Of a DNA stretch of 64,000 bases, positions 61,260-64,000 are shown piece after piece (position 1 is the stretch's first letter; each line of letters opens with the position of its first letter). Below the pieces are notes generated by a model, which had not been told where the DNA came from, searched no databases, and saw only the letters and a list, made by a program, of their open reading frames with translations. Position numbers and translations under genes: made by a program. The stretch comes from Pedobacter sp. PAMC26386. Its GTDB lineage: Bacteria > Bacteroidota > Bacteroidia > Sphingobacteriales > Sphingobacteriaceae. The DNA is taken from the NCBI GenBank assembly GCA_014302835.1, contig CP060294.1, positions 4,303,067 to 4,367,066 of the forward strand. Reading direction: 5' to 3'.

Positions 61260-61796
61260 ATGATACTTTCCGATAAGCGTATTCTAGAAGAAATTGACAA
61301 AGGAACAATAATTATTGAGCCCTTTAATCCAAGTTGTTTAGGCACAAATTCCTATGATGTTCATCTTGGAAAATACCTGGCTACTTATACTGACAGGGTG
61401 CTTGACGCCAAAGCACATAATAAAATTCAGCATTTTGAAATTCCAAAAGACGGTTTTGTGTTACAACCAGGTACCTTATATCTAGGTGTAACCCTTGAAT
61501 ATACTGAAACTCATGCACATGTTCCTTTCCTGGAAGGGAAATCAAGTACTGGCCGTCTGGGAATTGATATCCATGCGACAGCAGGTAAGGGTGATGTAGG
61601 TTTCTGCAACACCTGGACATTGGAAATTTCCTGTGCTCAGCCAGTAAGAATTTATGCTGGTATGCCAATAGGCCAGCTGATTTATTTTGCAGTGGAAGGA
61701 AGTATTGAAACCATGTACAATGCAAAAGATGATGCAAAGTATAGTAACAAAACTACCAAGCCTGTAGAAAGTATGATGTGGAAGAATACCTTTTAA
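61260..61796 (+). CDS. dcd: dCTP deaminase
   Basis: 178 residues. Deaminates dCTP to dUTP, the main route to dTMP. The trimeric dUTPase-like fold shows LEGKSSTGRLGIDIHATAGKGD and VGFCNTWTLEISCAQPVRIYAGMPIGQLIYF, which carry the active-site Ser/Arg and Glu and the C-terminal binding segment. Monocistronic with a good terminator, divergent from the PPTase gene (65 bp). Confidence 0.95.
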   Translation: MILSDKRILEEIDKGTIIIEPFNPSCLGTNSYDVHLGKYLATYTDRVLDAKAHNKIQHFEIPKDGFVLQPGTLYLGVTLEYTETHAHVPFLEGKSSTGRLGIDIHATAGKGDVGFCNTWTLEISCAQPVRIYAGMPIGQLIYFAVEGSIETMYNAKDDAKYSNKTTKPVESMMWKNTF

Positions 61797-61821
61797 ACTT
61801 TGCAGTAATAATATAGCATTT

Positions 61822-61856
61822 GAGCCTCAATATCCCTATATTGAGGCTCTGTTTTT
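61822..61856 (+). terminator. Terminator of dcd
   Basis: GAGCCTCAATA (61822-61832) pairs with TATTGAGGCTC (61839-61849) around a 6-nt loop, followed by TGTTTTTT. Textbook intrinsic terminator. Confidence 0.95.
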
Positions 61857-61867
61857 TAACCTGTATT

Positions 61868-64000
61868 ATGAAAACCAAATATCTTTATACCTGCCTTTTT
61901 CTGCTGGTGTGCACGCTCTCTTTCGCATTCAGATTTGCGGATGATCCATTCGAGACGCTTTTAAAAAAACTTTCAGCTTATAATGAGGATAACCCACAAG
62001 AGAAGGTTCACCTCCATCTGGATAAACCTTATTATGCGATTGGTGATAATATTTGGTTCAAAGCTTATATTACGGATAACTCTACAGACCAGCTTTCCAA
62101 GATCAGTAACATCCTGTATGTAGAACTGATTAATGAAAATGATTCTGTAAAACGCCAGATTAAACTTCCTGTAGAATCGGGACTATCGTGGGGAGATTTC
62201 AAACTAACAGATACGCTACCTGAAGGTAATTACAGAATCAGGGCCTATACCCAATGGATGAGAAATGCAGGGCCTGAGTTCTTTTTTGATAAAACGATAA
62301 AAATAGGCAATGCCTGGACAAACAAAGTATTAACGGATACAAAGTATACTTATAGCAAAAAAGACAATGAGCAATATGTAAATACAGTGATTACGTTTAC
62401 AGATAAAAAAGGTCAGCCTTATACTGAAGTTCCTGTAAATTATAATGTTCAGCTCAAGGATAAAACAATAGAAAGAGGAAAAGGCATGACCAATGCGCAG
62501 GGTGAGCTAACTGTTTCTTTTAAAAGTAAATTAACTGATACTTATGTTTCCGGGAAAATCACGGCGACACTAACTTTAGCTAATAAGGAAAAAATAGTGA
62601 AGACTATTCCTGTTAAAACTGTTTCTGATGCACTTGCTGTTCAGCTTTTTCCAGAAGGCGGAGATCTTATAGAAGATCTTCCTTCAAGGGTAGCTATAAA
62701 AGCAATCAACACTTCCGGCCTTGGCGAAAACGTATCCGGTACTATAGTAGACAATGAGGGTGCAGAAGTGCTGCCTTTCAGCACAACCCACCAGGGAATG
62801 GGCAGTTTCATTTTAAACCCGCAGCCTGGAAAAACCTATACGGCAAGAATTAAAAGAAAAGACGGTTCTATTCAAAATGCAGCGCTGCCTAAAGTTGCTT
62901 CCGCCGGATACATACTAACAGTCAACAACCTGGATAGCAATAAAGTGAGCGCTAAAATACTGATTAGTCAATCTCTGTTAAATAAAGGCGAGATGAAGCT
63001 GGTTGTTCAGCACAATAATACGGTATCTGCTGTGCTGAAAGTGAATACGCTAAAACAGCTTAGCCTGCTTTACTTAAATAAGAAAGACCTGCCTTCTGGT
63101 ATACTTCATTTCACATTGTTCGGTCCTGAAAATATTCCAGTTGGAGAAAGATTGATTTTTATTAATAATCCGGCCGATCAGATCAATGCTGACCTGCTGA
63201 ATTTAAAGAAAATTTATAATGTAAGGGAGAATGTACCTCTTGAATTAATAGCTAAAGATGACGGGAAACCTACTGTAGGAAGCTTTTCTATCGCGGTGAC
63301 TAATGCAGCTATTGTGGAGCCTGATGCGGATAATGAGAGTAATATCCTGACTTCATTGCTGCTGACTGGTGATCTGAAAGGATATATAGAAAAACCGAAC
63401 CAATATTTCCGCGATAACAGCAAGCAAACCAGGGAAAATTTAGACCTGCTGATGCTGACACAGGGATGGAGTAGATTTTTATGGAAAGATATCATGGGTA
63501 ACACTTTGACCAAACCTGTTTTCTCTGCCGAAAAGTCATTAAAGGTAAGTGGTATAGTGACTACTCCTGGGGGTAAACCCATACCGAATGGAAAAGTTTC
63601 TTTATTCTCTAACGCTGGAGGATTTTTCATGCTGGACACCTTAACGGATGCTAAAGGCCACTTCAATTTCGATAACCTGACATTTGGTGACAGCACCAAA
63701 TTTGTTATTCAGGCAAGGAATGCAAAAGACAAAAAATTTGTCGAAATTAAGATTGATCAGGTTCCGGGACAGATAGTGACACCAAATAAAAACACCGGTG
63801 ATATTGAGGTCAATGTCAATGAGGCCATACAAAGCTATATTCTCAAAAGCGAAGGGTATTTTAACGACCTGACTAAACGGGGCTTGCTGGAGAAAACTTA
63901 TACACTTGATCAGGTCAATATTGTTCAACAGAAAATTCAGGCAAAAAACTCCGCAAATCTAAATGGTGCAGGCCGTGCCGATGCTATTATAAAAGCAGCA
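61868..64000 (+). CDS. MG2/TonB-plug domain surface protein, 3' truncated by window
   Basis: The first 711 codons of a longer gene, open to the window end. ATG at 61868 gives MKTKYLYTCLFLLVC and a signal peptide ending FAFRFADD. Next comes EKVHLHLDKPYYAIGDNIWF, the start typical of Bacteroidota proteins with an alpha-2-macroglobulin MG2 domain, then YRIRAYTQWMRNAGPEFFF, more Ig-like domains, a carboxypeptidase-regulatory-like segment (VSGIVTTPGGKPIPNGKVSLF), and finally NSANLNGAGRADAII, which looks like the beginning of a TonB-dependent receptor plug. Such proteins are outer-membrane export or uptake components of unknown substrate. It starts 12 bp after the dcd terminator. Confidence 0.8.
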   Translation, partial: MKTKYLYTCLFLLVCTLSFAFRFADDPFETLLKKLSAYNEDNPQEKVHLHLDKPYYAIGDNIWFKAYITDNSTDQLSKISNILYVELINENDSVKRQIKLPVESGLSWGDFKLTDTLPEGNYRIRAYTQWMRNAGPEFFFDKTIKIGNAWTNKVLTDTKYTYSKKDNEQYVNTVITFTDKKGQPYTEVPVNYNVQLKDKTIERGKGMTNAQGELTVSFKSKLTDTYVSGKITATLTLANKEKIVKTIPVKTVSDALAVQLFPEGGDLIEDLPSRVAIKAINTSGLGENVSGTIVDNEGAEVLPFSTTHQGMGSFILNPQPGKTYTARIKRKDGSIQNAALPKVASAGYILTVNNLDSNKVSAKILISQSLLNKGEMKLVVQHNNTVSAVLKVNTLKQLSLLYLNKKDLPSGILHFTLFGPENIPVGERLIFINNPADQINADLLNLKKIYNVRENVPLELIAKDDGKPTVGSFSIAVTNAAIVEPDADNESNILTSLLLTGDLKGYIEKPNQYFRDNSKQTRENLDLLMLTQGWSRFLWKDIMGNTLTKPVFSAEKSLKVSGIVTTPGGKPIPNGKVSLFSNAGGFFMLDTLTDAKGHFNFDNLTFGDSTKFVIQARNAKDKKFVEIKIDQVPGQIVTPNKNTGDIEVNVNEAIQSYILKSEGYFNDLTKRGLLEKTYTLDQVNIVQQKIQAKNSANLNGAGRADAIIKAA

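Noticed and set aside
61195..61308. N-terminal extension of the phosphopantetheinyl transferase
   Set aside because: The extra 38 residues have no family similarity and would overlap the start of dcd on the other strand.

Overview
This window is a contiguous, AT-rich (roughly 40% GC by eye) chromosomal segment from a Bacteroidota bacterium, most likely a Pedobacter-like member of the Sphingobacteriaceae. The evidence is the gene content: a HmuY-type lipoprotein, a type IX secretion (T9SS) type B C-terminal domain protein next to a PorP/SprF-like protein, DUF4251, DUF4377/META, an MG2/TonB-plug protein and a degenerate arginase-like protein. Promoters of the Bacteroidota TAnnTTTG type and the near absence of strong Shine-Dalgarno sites agree. 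No rRNA, tRNA or CRISPR array was recognised. The assignment to a genus is an inference from gene types, not from a database search.

Layout. 1-3.4 kb: the end of a surface-lipoprotein locus in which HmuY-like and beta-sandwich lipoproteins alternate twice, closed by a hairpin and followed by a small CxxC protein. 3.9-9.7 kb: an Omp85-type outer-membrane protein, a methyltransferase, a SirB1-like protein, an esterase, prfB with its programmed +1 frameshift, and a DUF937-like protein. 10-13.4 kb: pgi, a DUF4251 protein, then (minus strand) a glutamine cyclotransferase at the end of a long operon. 13.4-22.5 kb, minus strand: SPOR protein, M20 amidohydrolase, unknown secreted protein, SGNH hydrolase, dnaG, yraN, cyclotransferase; and secA. 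23-24.3 kb: purD.

24.4-29.7 kb is the accessory part: an AraC-type regulator facing a methyltransferase across a pair of 15-bp direct repeats with a 21-bp period, a small lipoprotein/DUF2185-like gene pair, an intact IS3-family (IS150-like) element of 1563 bp with identifiable ends and a 3-bp target duplication, an 11-bp tandem repeat, and an orphan gene.

29.7-49.4 kb is mostly housekeeping: an arginase-fold protein without the usual metal ligands; a tight three-gene unit of SDR, a phosphoserine phosphatase fused to a SerA remnant lacking its NAD domain, and a tryptophan 2,3-dioxygenase-like protein; ilvE; DUF4377-META; a dipeptidyl peptidase IV; two tandem AsmA-like paralogues of identical length; then miaB, a sigma-54 activator, lptE, an unknown gene, secG, and groES-groEL.

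49.4-64 kb: a 1791-residue T9SS type B surface protein with its PorP/SprF partner, MgtC, L-serine dehydratase, an SGNH lipoprotein, DUF2752 and DUF5684 membrane proteins, a phosphopantetheinyl transferase/lipB pair, dcd, and the first 711 codons of an MG2/TonB-plug protein cut by the window end.

Most of the window is ordinary core genome. The observations most worth following are the SerB-SerA remnant fusion in its operon, the arginase-like protein with replaced metal ligands, the AraC-spaced direct repeats, the alternating lipoprotein locus, the 27-bp perfect hairpin between convergent genes, and the tandem repeat upstream of the orphan gene.
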